Assembly: GCA_002309195.1 (NCBI GenBank)
Contig: DBWY01000012.1
Span: 61,722-91,870 of the forward strand
Reading direction: 5' to 3'
Length of the DNA stretch: 30,149 bases
Source: Treponema sp. UBA1226
Lineage (GTDB): Bacteria > Spirochaetota > Spirochaetia > Treponematales > Treponemataceae
A program made the translations under genes and the position numbers. The notes beneath the pieces were generated by a model that searched no databases, was not told the DNA's origin, and was given only the letters and a program-made list of their open reading frames with translations. Positions 23,974-30,149 of the stretch are shown piece by piece (the first letter of the stretch is position 1; the number at the start of each line of letters is the position of its first letter).

Positions 23974-24534
23974 ATGCAGATAAAATATGTGATTAAAAAA
24001 TCAAAGCGAAGAAGCATTTCTCTTGAAATACAGGGTGACTGCAGCATCCTTGTAAAAGCCCCCTGGTTTTCGACAGAAAAGGAAATCATCGAATTTATAG
24101 AAACAAAACGCAGCTGGATTTTAAAGCATATTGAACAGACTAAACGCCAGAATGAACTTGCAGGCAATATCGGGCCTTTTGACGAAAAACGCATAAGGGC
24201 GATAAAAAGGCAGGCACGAAAAATAATTCCGGAGCGGGTAAGGCTTTATGCAGAACGCGCAGGAATTACATACGGACGCATTTTTATAAGGCTTCAGAAA
24301 ACGTGCTGGGGAAGCTGCAGTGCAGAAGGAAATCTTAATTTTAACTGCCTTCTTGTTTTAATGCCTCAGGAAGTTATGGACAGCATAATAGTTCACGAGC
24401 TTTGTCACAGACATCACATGAATCATTCGAAAGAGTTTTACGAAGAAGTTTATGCTCTTTTTCCAGAATATAAAAAGTGGAATAAATGGATTAAGGAAAA
24501 CGGTCAGGCTTATTTATCGTGCGTAGTCCGATGA
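23974..24534 (+). CDS. YgjP-like (M48/SprT-type) zinc metallopeptidase
   Basis: 186 residues from the chosen start. It belongs to the DUF45/YgjP group of cytoplasmic zinc-dependent hydrolases of uncertain substrate. HELCH (His141, Glu142, His145) with a third ligand His151 in MNHSKEF forms the zinc site; CWGSCSAEGNLNFN (111-124) is the usual family block before it. An upstream in-frame ATG at 23893 would add 27 residues encoded by the GC-rich repeat region, which do not look like the family, so MQIKYVIKKSKRRS is preferred. No clear Shine-Dalgarno is present at either start. The operator region of the GH10 gene follows. Confidence 0.85.
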   Translation: MQIKYVIKKSKRRSISLEIQGDCSILVKAPWFSTEKEIIEFIETKRSWILKHIEQTKRQNELAGNIGPFDEKRIRAIKRQARKIIPERVRLYAERAGITYGRIFIRLQKTCWGSCSAEGNLNFNCLLVLMPQEVMDSIIVHELCHRHHMNHSKEFYEEVYALFPEYKKWNKWIKENGQAYLSCVVR

Positions 24535-24545
24535 ACGGTCGTTAC

Positions 24546-24561
24546 TAGGTAAAATTCCCTA
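24546..24561. promoter_or_regulatory. Operator-like site upstream of the GH10 xylanase
   Basis: TAGGTAAAATTCCCTA. The reverse complement of the site at 7240-7255 is TAGGTAAATTTCCCTA, so 15 of 16 positions agree over a distance of 17 kb. The centre is about 58 bases before the predicted transcription start near 24612. Confidence 0.55.
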
Positions 24562-24596
24562 ATTTTAAATTTTTATCGTGATTTTTCTAAATTATG

Positions 24597-24605
24597 TGTT
24601 ATCAT
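24597..24605 (+). promoter_or_regulatory. Extended -10 element of the GH10 promoter
   Basis: TGTTATCAT, identical to the CE4 promoter element at 7300-7308; the -35 position is again poor. The predicted transcript would begin after the ATG at 24594, which supports the start at 24645. Confidence 0.45.
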
Positions 24606-24644
24606 ATGAAAACTGAATATGAAATATTAAAGACGAGGTATTTT

Positions 24645-25667
24645 ATGAAAAATAAAAGGTTTTTTATCACACTTCTTTCTGCTGTATTAATAGTTACATC
24701 GCTTACATCATGCGGTAAATCATTCCGTGATGCGGCAAAGAAAAAAGGATTTAGAGCCGGAATGTCTGTAGGCGCCGGAATATTTTTTGATAAGAGTGTT
24801 TCAAAGATTATAAAAGAAAACAGTTATGTAGTTGTTTCTGAAAACTGCATGAAGTGGGCAAACTTAAGACCAAATAAAAATTTCTGGAACTGGAACGACA
24901 TTGACCAGCTTGTTAAATATGCTCAGGAAAATAATATGGATGTTAAATGGCATACACTTTTCTGGCACAGACAGAACTCTCCTTTTGTATCAAGCAACTG
25001 GACTCGTGAACAGGCTTTAAAAATGATGGATGAACATATCGAAACAATCATGACACGTTATAAAGGAAAAATTTCTGAGTACGATGTAGTAAACGAAATG
25101 TTCGAAGAAGACGGTTCATTCAGAAAAAATGTATGGTACGAAACAATCGGACCAGATTATATTGAACACGCGCTTATTAAAGCACATGAAGTAGATCCTG
25201 ATACAAAACTTTACCTTAATGAATACAACAACGAATGCAAGGGAAATAGAAAAGCAGATGCAATGTTTAATTATGTAAAAGAGTTAAAGGAAAAAGGTGT
25301 TCCGATTGATGGAGTTGGAATGCAGATGCATCTTGATACTTCTTACAACTATAATGAAAATGCAATCCGCGCAAACATTCAGCGTTATGCAGAAATTGGA
25401 ATCGAAATTTCATTCAGTGAACTTGATGTAAGAATTCCGATGGACGCAATCGAAGCACATGAAGTTGTTCAGGAAAATATTTATCTTTCTCTTTACAAGC
25501 TTGCAAGTGAAGAACCGAATGTAACAAGTGTAATTACATGGGGTTATACAGATAAAAAGAGCTGGATTCCTGCAGAGTTTCCTGGAAAAGGCAATGCGCT
25601 TATGTACGACAAGGACTCAAAGCCAAAGAAAGTTTACAAGGACGTTCTTGAATATTTGAGAAAGTAA
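24645..25667 (+). CDS. GH10 endo-1,4-beta-xylanase lipoprotein
   Basis: 340 residues. Glycoside hydrolase family 10 cuts the beta-1,4-xylan backbone with retention of configuration. A lipoprotein signal ends at Cys23 (LTSCGK), so the enzyme is membrane-anchored. GH10 landmarks: KWHTLFWHRQ (101-110), acid/base Glu151 (YDVVNEMF), MQMHL (226-230) and nucleophile Glu259 (ISFSELDVR); ITWGYTDKKSW near the end is the substrate-binding Trp region. It is a bare catalytic domain without a carbohydrate-binding module. GAGG at 24635-24638 sets the start. The operator and -10 shared with the CE4 operon suggest co-regulation by the LacI-sensor kinase. A methyltransferase gene follows after 23 nt. Confidence 0.94.
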   Translation: MKNKRFFITLLSAVLIVTSLTSCGKSFRDAAKKKGFRAGMSVGAGIFFDKSVSKIIKENSYVVVSENCMKWANLRPNKNFWNWNDIDQLVKYAQENNMDVKWHTLFWHRQNSPFVSSNWTREQALKMMDEHIETIMTRYKGKISEYDVVNEMFEEDGSFRKNVWYETIGPDYIEHALIKAHEVDPDTKLYLNEYNNECKGNRKADAMFNYVKELKEKGVPIDGVGMQMHLDTSYNYNENAIRANIQRYAEIGIEISFSELDVRIPMDAIEAHEVVQENIYLSLYKLASEEPNVTSVITWGYTDKKSWIPAEFPGKGNALMYDKDSKPKKVYKDVLEYLRK

Positions 25668-25690
25668 GATTTTAGCAGAGGCTATGCATA

Positions 25691-26545
25691 ATGACATCAG
25701 GTAATCAGCGTTATTATAGAATTATGAATACAAGTGTTTCGTTAAAAAGTGAAATACCTGACTACGTTGTAGGAGAAAGAATCCTTGATGTAGGTTCAGG
25801 TGGCGGCGTAATGCTTGATGCACTTGAAAAGAAGTTCGGGGATTCGAAGACAATTATCGGAACAGAAATTTCTCCTATTGCGATGGAATATCTTTCTGAA
25901 AAAAAGATAGAAACTAAGAGCCACTGGACTTTAGATAAACATAATTTTGTAGAAGGTGTATACCCGATTAAAGTTGATACAATTATTTTTTCTTCGATTC
26001 TGCATGAAATCTACAGCTATACATTTTTGCACGGAAGGAAATTTAATCTTGCATCTGTTACTACAGCCCTTGATAATGCCTACGACTCTTTAAACCCCGG
26101 CGGAAGAATCATTATCCGTGACGGGGTAAAGCCTCATGACTATAAGGAAATAAAATCTGTAACGGTAAAAAGTTCTGAGGGTATAGATTTTTTTAAGAAG
26201 TTTATAAAAGATTTTAAAGGTTATCCGACGGTTGAACGGGATTTTAAAATTGAAGGAAATAAAATAACCGGTCCTTTCGGGATTCTCATGGAATTTATTT
26301 TTAAATATGACTGGGGTCCTGTAAGTTATGAGCGTGAAATTCATGAGCAGTTCGGGTACCTTACAAATTCAGCATATAACGAAATTCTTGAGTCGATGGG
26401 CTTTACTGTAACTGCATCAAGAAGTTATTTTGAAGAAGGTTACAGGGAATTTTTTGACAGGCTTTTTGATGAATATCCACAGTTTGACACAAACCAGTTT
26501 ATAATCGCAGATAAGCTTACGGACGGTCAGAAACAGGAGCTTTAG
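25691..26545 (+). CDS. Class I SAM-dependent methyltransferase
   Basis: 284 residues. ILDVGSGGGVMLDAL (about 32-46) is the SAM-binding motif I, followed by an acidic strand end (IIGTEIS) and ALDNAYDSLNPGGRIIIRDG (motifs near 138-157). The C-terminal half (about 160-284) has no features I recognise; the substrate is unknown. A start at 25691 is supported by GAGG upstream; ATG 25724 is an alternative that would drop 11 residues. It lies 23 nt after the xylanase gene and is probably co-transcribed with it, though a functional link is not evident. Confidence 0.8.
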   Translation: MTSGNQRYYRIMNTSVSLKSEIPDYVVGERILDVGSGGGVMLDALEKKFGDSKTIIGTEISPIAMEYLSEKKIETKSHWTLDKHNFVEGVYPIKVDTIIFSSILHEIYSYTFLHGRKFNLASVTTALDNAYDSLNPGGRIIIRDGVKPHDYKEIKSVTVKSSEGIDFFKKFIKDFKGYPTVERDFKIEGNKITGPFGILMEFIFKYDWGPVSYEREIHEQFGYLTNSAYNEILESMGFTVTASRSYFEEGYREFFDRLFDEYPQFDTNQFIIADKLTDGQKQEL

Positions 26546-26563
26546 GCGGTTTTACGCCGTTTT
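26545..26563 (+). terminator. Weak hairpin, possible terminator after the methyltransferase
   Basis: GGCG (26545-26548) pairs with CGCC (26555-26558), followed by GTTTT. The stem is only 4 bp, so termination is uncertain. Confidence 0.3.
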
Positions 26564-26571
26564 GGCCTATA

Positions 26572-26600
26572 TTGAATTTTGACCCCTTTTTTGATATATT
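26572..26600 (+). promoter_or_regulatory. Extended -10 promoter of purE, probably leaderless
   Basis: TTGAAT (26572-26577), a 17-nt spacer ending in TGa, and TATATT (26595-26600). CTCTCT then precedes the ATG at 26607, so transcription should begin at or next to the start codon. No Shine-Dalgarno is present. Confidence 0.55.
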
Positions 26601-26606
26601 CTCTCT

Positions 26607-27095
26607 ATGAAAGTTGCAATTTTCTTTGGTTCAAAATCCGACACAGAAAAAATGAAAAAGGCTGCCGATGTACTTACAGAATTTGGAATTGAGTACAAGG
26701 CATTTGTTTTGTCTGCTCACAGAGCAGGTGAACTTCTCCACAAAACCGTAAAGCAGGTAGAAAGCGAAGGCTTTGAAGTAATCATTGCAGGTGCAGGACT
26801 TGCAGCAGCTCTTCCTGGAGTTATTGCCGGCATTACGACACTTCCTGTTATCGGAGTTCCGCTTGAATGTGTTTCTGCAAACTCTAACGGGCTTGGCGGA
26901 ATGGATGCACTTCTTTCTATTGTTCAGATGCCGCCGCAGATTCCTGTTGCAACAGTCGGTATCGGAAATGCAAAAAATGCAGGTTATCTTGCAGCTCAGA
27001 TTCTTGCAATCAAATATCCTGAATTAAGCAAAAAACTTAAAGAATTCCGCGCGAAACTTGCAGAAGATGCTGCAAACGCTAAGGCAGATTTTTAA
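26607..27095 (+). CDS. purE: AIR carboxylase / N5-CAIR mutase, PurE
   Basis: 162 residues. PurE makes 4-carboxyaminoimidazole ribonucleotide in purine synthesis. It shows FFGSKSD (6-12), LSAHRAG (35-41) and a Gly-rich core (GAGLAAALPGVIAG). In bacteria class I PurE needs PurK; no purK lies here, and Treponema denticola PurE is known to be class II, which carboxylates AIR directly with CO2. The SAHRAG motif here differs from the SAHRTP typical of class I, so class II is likely. It begins a purE-purM-purN operon and probably has a leaderless mRNA. Confidence 0.93.
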   Translation: MKVAIFFGSKSDTEKMKKAADVLTEFGIEYKAFVLSAHRAGELLHKTVKQVESEGFEVIIAGAGLAAALPGVIAGITTLPVIGVPLECVSANSNGLGGMDALLSIVQMPPQIPVATVGIGNAKNAGYLAAQILAIKYPELSKKLKEFRAKLAEDAANAKADF

Positions 27096-27107
27096 CTGGG
27101 GGACAAT

Positions 27108-28208
27108 ATGGCAAAGGTAGATTATAAACAGTCTGGTGTTGATGTAGAAGAAGGTTATCGCGCAGTTTCGATGTATAAAGAACATGCAAAGCGCGCAGCA
27201 ATTCCTGGAATGCTTACAGGTCTCGGTGCTTTTAACGGAATGTTTGAAGTTCCAAAGGGAGTTAAAAATCCTGTAATGGTAAGCGGCACTGACGGGGTTG
27301 GAACAAAACTTGATGTTGCATTTGCAATGAAAAAATATGACACTGTCGGAATCGACTGTGTTGCAATGAGTGTAAATGATATTCTCTGTTCTGGAGTTCA
27401 GACTTTATTTTTCTTAGACTACATCGCATGCGGAAAACTCGATGCAGAAGTTGCAGCAGATTTAGTTAAAGGTGTTTCTGACGGATGTATCGAAACAGGT
27501 TGTGCTCTTCTTGGTGGTGAGACAGCAGAGATGCCTGGATTCTATGATGAAGGAAAATATGACCTTGCGGGTTTTGGTGTAGGTGTCGGTGATAAAAAAC
27601 AGATGATCACAGGCGAAGACATCAAGCAGGGCGATGTTTTAATCGGACTTTCTTCGACAGGTGTCCACTCAAACGGATTTTCTCTTGTAAGAAAACTTGT
27701 TAAAAACTTTGATGAAAAATTTATTTACGACGGAAAAGATACAGGAAAAACAATCGGTGAAGTTTTACTTACACCTACACGCATTTATGTAAAACCTGTA
27801 ATGGAAGTTTTAAAGAAATACCGCAAGAACATTCACGGAATGGTTCATGTAACAGGCGGCGGTTTTTACGAAAATATTCCGCGTATGTATCCTAAAGCAG
27901 AAAAATCAAAACGTCAGCTTATTTCTATCATCAAGCGCGACAGCTGGGATATTCCTCCTGTATTTGGAGAACTCATCAAGCGCGGAGCAGATGTAGAAAA
28001 AGTTTATAATACATTCAATATGGGAATCGGTTTTGTACTTGCAGTAAGCTACAAAGAAGCAGATGCGATAATTGAAATGTTCAACAAGAACGCATCAAAA
28101 TATTCTAAACCTGGAATCCCTGATATGAAGGCATACCGCATCGGCCGCGTTGCTTACGCAGAAGGCGAAGTAAACGGACAGAAAGATGCAGTTCTCTTTG
28201 AGGACTAA
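27108..28208 (+). CDS. purM: Phosphoribosylformylglycinamidine cyclo-ligase (AIR synthetase)
   Basis: 366 residues. PurM closes the imidazole ring of FGAM with ATP to form AIR, which is the PurE substrate. It shows YKQSGVDVEEGYRAV at the N-terminus, SGTDGVGTKLDVAF (the conserved ATP-binding stretch), ALLGGETAEMPGFY and HVTGGGFYENIPRM. It is slightly longer than the E. coli enzyme. GGGGGA ahead of the ATG is the ribosome site; the gap from purE is 12 nt and to purN 2 nt. Confidence 0.96.
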   Translation: MAKVDYKQSGVDVEEGYRAVSMYKEHAKRAAIPGMLTGLGAFNGMFEVPKGVKNPVMVSGTDGVGTKLDVAFAMKKYDTVGIDCVAMSVNDILCSGVQTLFFLDYIACGKLDAEVAADLVKGVSDGCIETGCALLGGETAEMPGFYDEGKYDLAGFGVGVGDKKQMITGEDIKQGDVLIGLSSTGVHSNGFSLVRKLVKNFDEKFIYDGKDTGKTIGEVLLTPTRIYVKPVMEVLKKYRKNIHGMVHVTGGGFYENIPRMYPKAEKSKRQLISIIKRDSWDIPPVFGELIKRGADVEKVYNTFNMGIGFVLAVSYKEADAIIEMFNKNASKYSKPGIPDMKAYRIGRVAYAEGEVNGQKDAVLFED

Positions 28209-28210
28209 AG

Positions 28211-28840
28211 ATGAATATTGCAGTTTTAGTTTCTGGCGGCGGAACGAATCTCCAGGCATTGATTGATTACGAAAAAAAAGAAGGAGATGCGTGTCCATAT
28301 AAAATTGTGTGCGTAATAAGTGATCATAAAGATGCATACGCACTTGAGAGGGCAAAGAACGCAGGCATTCCTTCGACAATCAGAAGTCCGTATGCCGTAA
28401 TGGGAAAAGAAACTGCAATTGCTTCTGACCGCGATACAAAGCGCCGTGCAGTAAGTGACGCCATGCTTGCTGACTGTAAAAATTACGGGGCAGACATAAT
28501 CGTCGAAGCCGGCTGCCTTACTGTCCTTGCAGGAAACATAATCGAAGAATACAAAGATCGCATCATAAATCTGCATCCGGCACTTTTACCGAAATTTGGT
28601 GGAGTCGGAATGTGGGGTCATCATGTTTACGAAGCGGTTTTAGCTGCAGGCGAAAAAGAAAGCGGCTGTACTGTTCACATTGCAGACGGCGGATGTGATA
28701 CGGGACGCATTCTCGTGCAGAAAAAAGTGCCCGTAATGCCGGGCGACACACCTGATACCCTTTACGAGCGTATAGCACCTAAAGAGCATGAGGCGATTGT
28801 AGAAGGCGTGCTCAAGCTTATTGCAGAAATTCAGCATTAA
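28211..28840 (+). CDS. purN: Phosphoribosylglycinamide formyltransferase
   Basis: 209 residues. PurN transfers a formyl group from 10-formyl-tetrahydrofolate to GAR. It shows LVSGGGTNLQALID (6-19), catalytic Asn120 and His122 in NLHPALLPKFGG, and Asp163 in the ADGGCDTGRI block. The GMWGHHVYEAVLAA segment is the variant form I associate with Bacteroidetes and spirochaetes. GAGGA in the end of purM is its ribosome site; the start lies 2 nt after the purM stop. No clear terminator follows in the 102 nt before grpE. Confidence 0.94.
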   Translation: MNIAVLVSGGGTNLQALIDYEKKEGDACPYKIVCVISDHKDAYALERAKNAGIPSTIRSPYAVMGKETAIASDRDTKRRAVSDAMLADCKNYGADIIVEAGCLTVLAGNIIEEYKDRIINLHPALLPKFGGVGMWGHHVYEAVLAAGEKESGCTVHIADGGCDTGRILVQKKVPVMPGDTPDTLYERIAPKEHEAIVEGVLKLIAEIQH

Positions 28841-28877
28841 AAACTTCAAAAATTCTCATTAAAAATCTTTTTTTTTG

Positions 28878-28907
28878 TTGACGATGCAATGTTTTTATTA
28901 CTAATTT
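28878..28907 (+). promoter_or_regulatory. Probable promoter of grpE-dnaK
   Basis: TTGACG (28878-28883) with CTAATT at 17 nt or TAATTT at 18 nt (28902-28907). No CIRCE inverted repeat (TTAGCACTC-N9-GAGTGCTAA) is present, so HrcA control by that site is not indicated. Confidence 0.5.
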
Positions 28908-28942
28908 TATTTATAGAAAAAATTTATAAGGATTTTTAAATA

Positions 28943-29590
28943 ATGGCAGACAAAGAAGAAAAGAAGGAAGAAGTTAAAGAAAAAGTTCAGGAAAATTCTG
29001 CAGAAGCTGAATCAAAGGCAGAAACAGAGACTGAACCAAAATCAGAGACTGAGACTGCCGCAGAAGAAAAGGCAGATGAAAAACCTGCAGAAGAAGCAGA
29101 AGAAAAGCCTGCAAAATTAACAGAAGCAGAAATAATTGAATCGCTTAAAAAAGAAAATGACGATTTAAAAGACCAGCTTTTGCGCCGTGCCGCAGATTTT
29201 GACAACTATCGTAAGCGCATGATAAAGGAAAAGCAGGAAACGTTTGATTATGCAAACGAAAATCTTCTTGCAGATCTTCTGGATAGTCTTGATAACTTTG
29301 ACAGAACGGTAGAAGCCGGCGAAAAAGCGACTGACGTTAAGTCAATGGTAGACGGAATTAAAATGGTAAGCGCTAACCTTGTTAAGATGCTTGAGACAAA
29401 ATATGGTCTTACTTCTTACGGTGCAGAAGGCGATGAATTTAATCCTGACATTCACGAGGCAATCGGCCGCGTAGAAGAAGAGGGAAAAGAAAAAGAAACT
29501 TTAAAGCAGGTATACTTAAAGGGATATATGCTCAAAGATAAAGTAATAAGAAACGCTAAGGTAATGGTTAGCGTTCCGAAATCGAACTAA
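28943..29590 (+). CDS. grpE: Nucleotide exchange factor GrpE
   Basis: 215 residues. GrpE releases ADP from DnaK in the cytoplasm. The first 65 residues are very rich in Glu, Lys and Ala (a disordered, highly charged tail). Then comes the coiled-coil helix (about 70-105) with LLRRAADFDNYRKRMIKEK and LLDSLDNFDRTVE, and the beta-domain with HEAIGRVEEEG and GYMLKDKVIRNAKVMVS. AAGGA sets the start. Its stop codon lies inside a hairpin, and dnaK follows. Confidence 0.95.
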   Translation: MADKEEKKEEVKEKVQENSAEAESKAETETEPKSETETAAEEKADEKPAEEAEEKPAKLTEAEIIESLKKENDDLKDQLLRRAADFDNYRKRMIKEKQETFDYANENLLADLLDSLDNFDRTVEAGEKATDVKSMVDGIKMVSANLVKMLETKYGLTSYGAEGDEFNPDIHEAIGRVEEEGKEKETLKQVYLKGYMLKDKVIRNAKVMVSVPKSN

Positions 29591-29602
29591 AGTTCGATTT
29601 TT
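29579..29602 (+). terminator. Short terminator-like hairpin across the grpE stop
   Basis: Perfect 10-bp arms AAATCGAACT (29579-29588) / AGTTCGATTT (29591-29600) with a run of five T residues to 29602; the TAA stop is in the apex. It may limit read-through into dnaK. Confidence 0.55.
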
Positions 29603-29682
29603 GCGAGTTTGCGGGGCAAACATCGCGAACTTGTGCATAACTTGAAAAAATATAAAACTGGGATTTTGACCCGGGAGGATAA

Positions 29683-30149
<467 letters not shown>

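Noticed and set aside
28841..28942. Possible CIRCE/HrcA operator upstream of grpE
   Set aside because: No TTAGCACTC or GAGTGCTAA half-site is present on either strand.

Overview
This looks like chromosomal DNA of a gut or rumen Treponema-like spirochaete. The base composition is AT-rich and gene density is high. Several features point the same way: FecR-domain proteins paired with class III nucleotide cyclases, a long cytoplasmic protein resembling the spirochaete family DUF5312, a complete Rnf complex, PurE with no PurK beside it, and xylan-degrading lipoproteins. The assignment rests on gene content only. I saw no tRNA, rRNA, CRISPR array, transposase or phage gene.

Layout. 1-1160: 3' part of an NSS sodium-dependent transporter, then a terminator. 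1296-4474: a membrane HAMP cyclase-like protein with a damaged active site, and a membrane-anchored FecR-like protein. 4484-7191 (minus): a NarL-type response regulator and a soluble sensor kinase that carries a LacI/periplasmic-binding-protein sensor. Divergent from these, 7352-8694: a CE4 deacetylase lipoprotein and a small secreted protein. 8695-9045: a terminator, a nest of inverted repeats and the fab promoter region. 9046-11233: fabD-fabG-fabZ. 11333-14065 (minus): an intact CHASE2 adenylate/guanylate cyclase. 14178-16502: three exported proteins (SLH-like, beta-barrel, FecR). 16613-17020: a four-helix membrane protein. 17088-18617 (minus): the DUF5312-like protein. 18675-23714 (minus): rnfCDGEAB. 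23974-24532: a YgjP-like metallopeptidase. 24645-26545: a GH10 xylanase lipoprotein and a methyltransferase. 26607-28840: purE-purM-purN. 28943-end: grpE and the start of dnaK.

The most interesting signal is a probable xylan regulon. A near-palindromic 16-bp site, TAGGkAAAwTTmCCTA, lies between the kinase and CE4 genes (7240-7255), with a degenerate second copy at 7264-7279. It recurs 17 kb away at 24546-24561, upstream of the GH10 xylanase. Both target promoters also share the extended -10 TGTTATCAT. The LacI-sensor kinase and its regulator are the obvious candidates to act on these sites, sensing a sugar in the cytoplasm and controlling acetyl-xylan and xylan breakdown. This link is inferred.

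Other points: three genes (the kinase, the DUF5312-like gene and purE) lack a Shine-Dalgarno and have a -10 hexamer exactly 6 nt before ATG, which suggests leaderless mRNAs. A perfect TGTGA-N6-TCACA (CRP- or Rex-like) site lies upstream of rnf. A GGGCCC-centred palindromic repeat family occurs in two intergenic regions. A hairpin pair between grpE and dnaK could switch between two folds.
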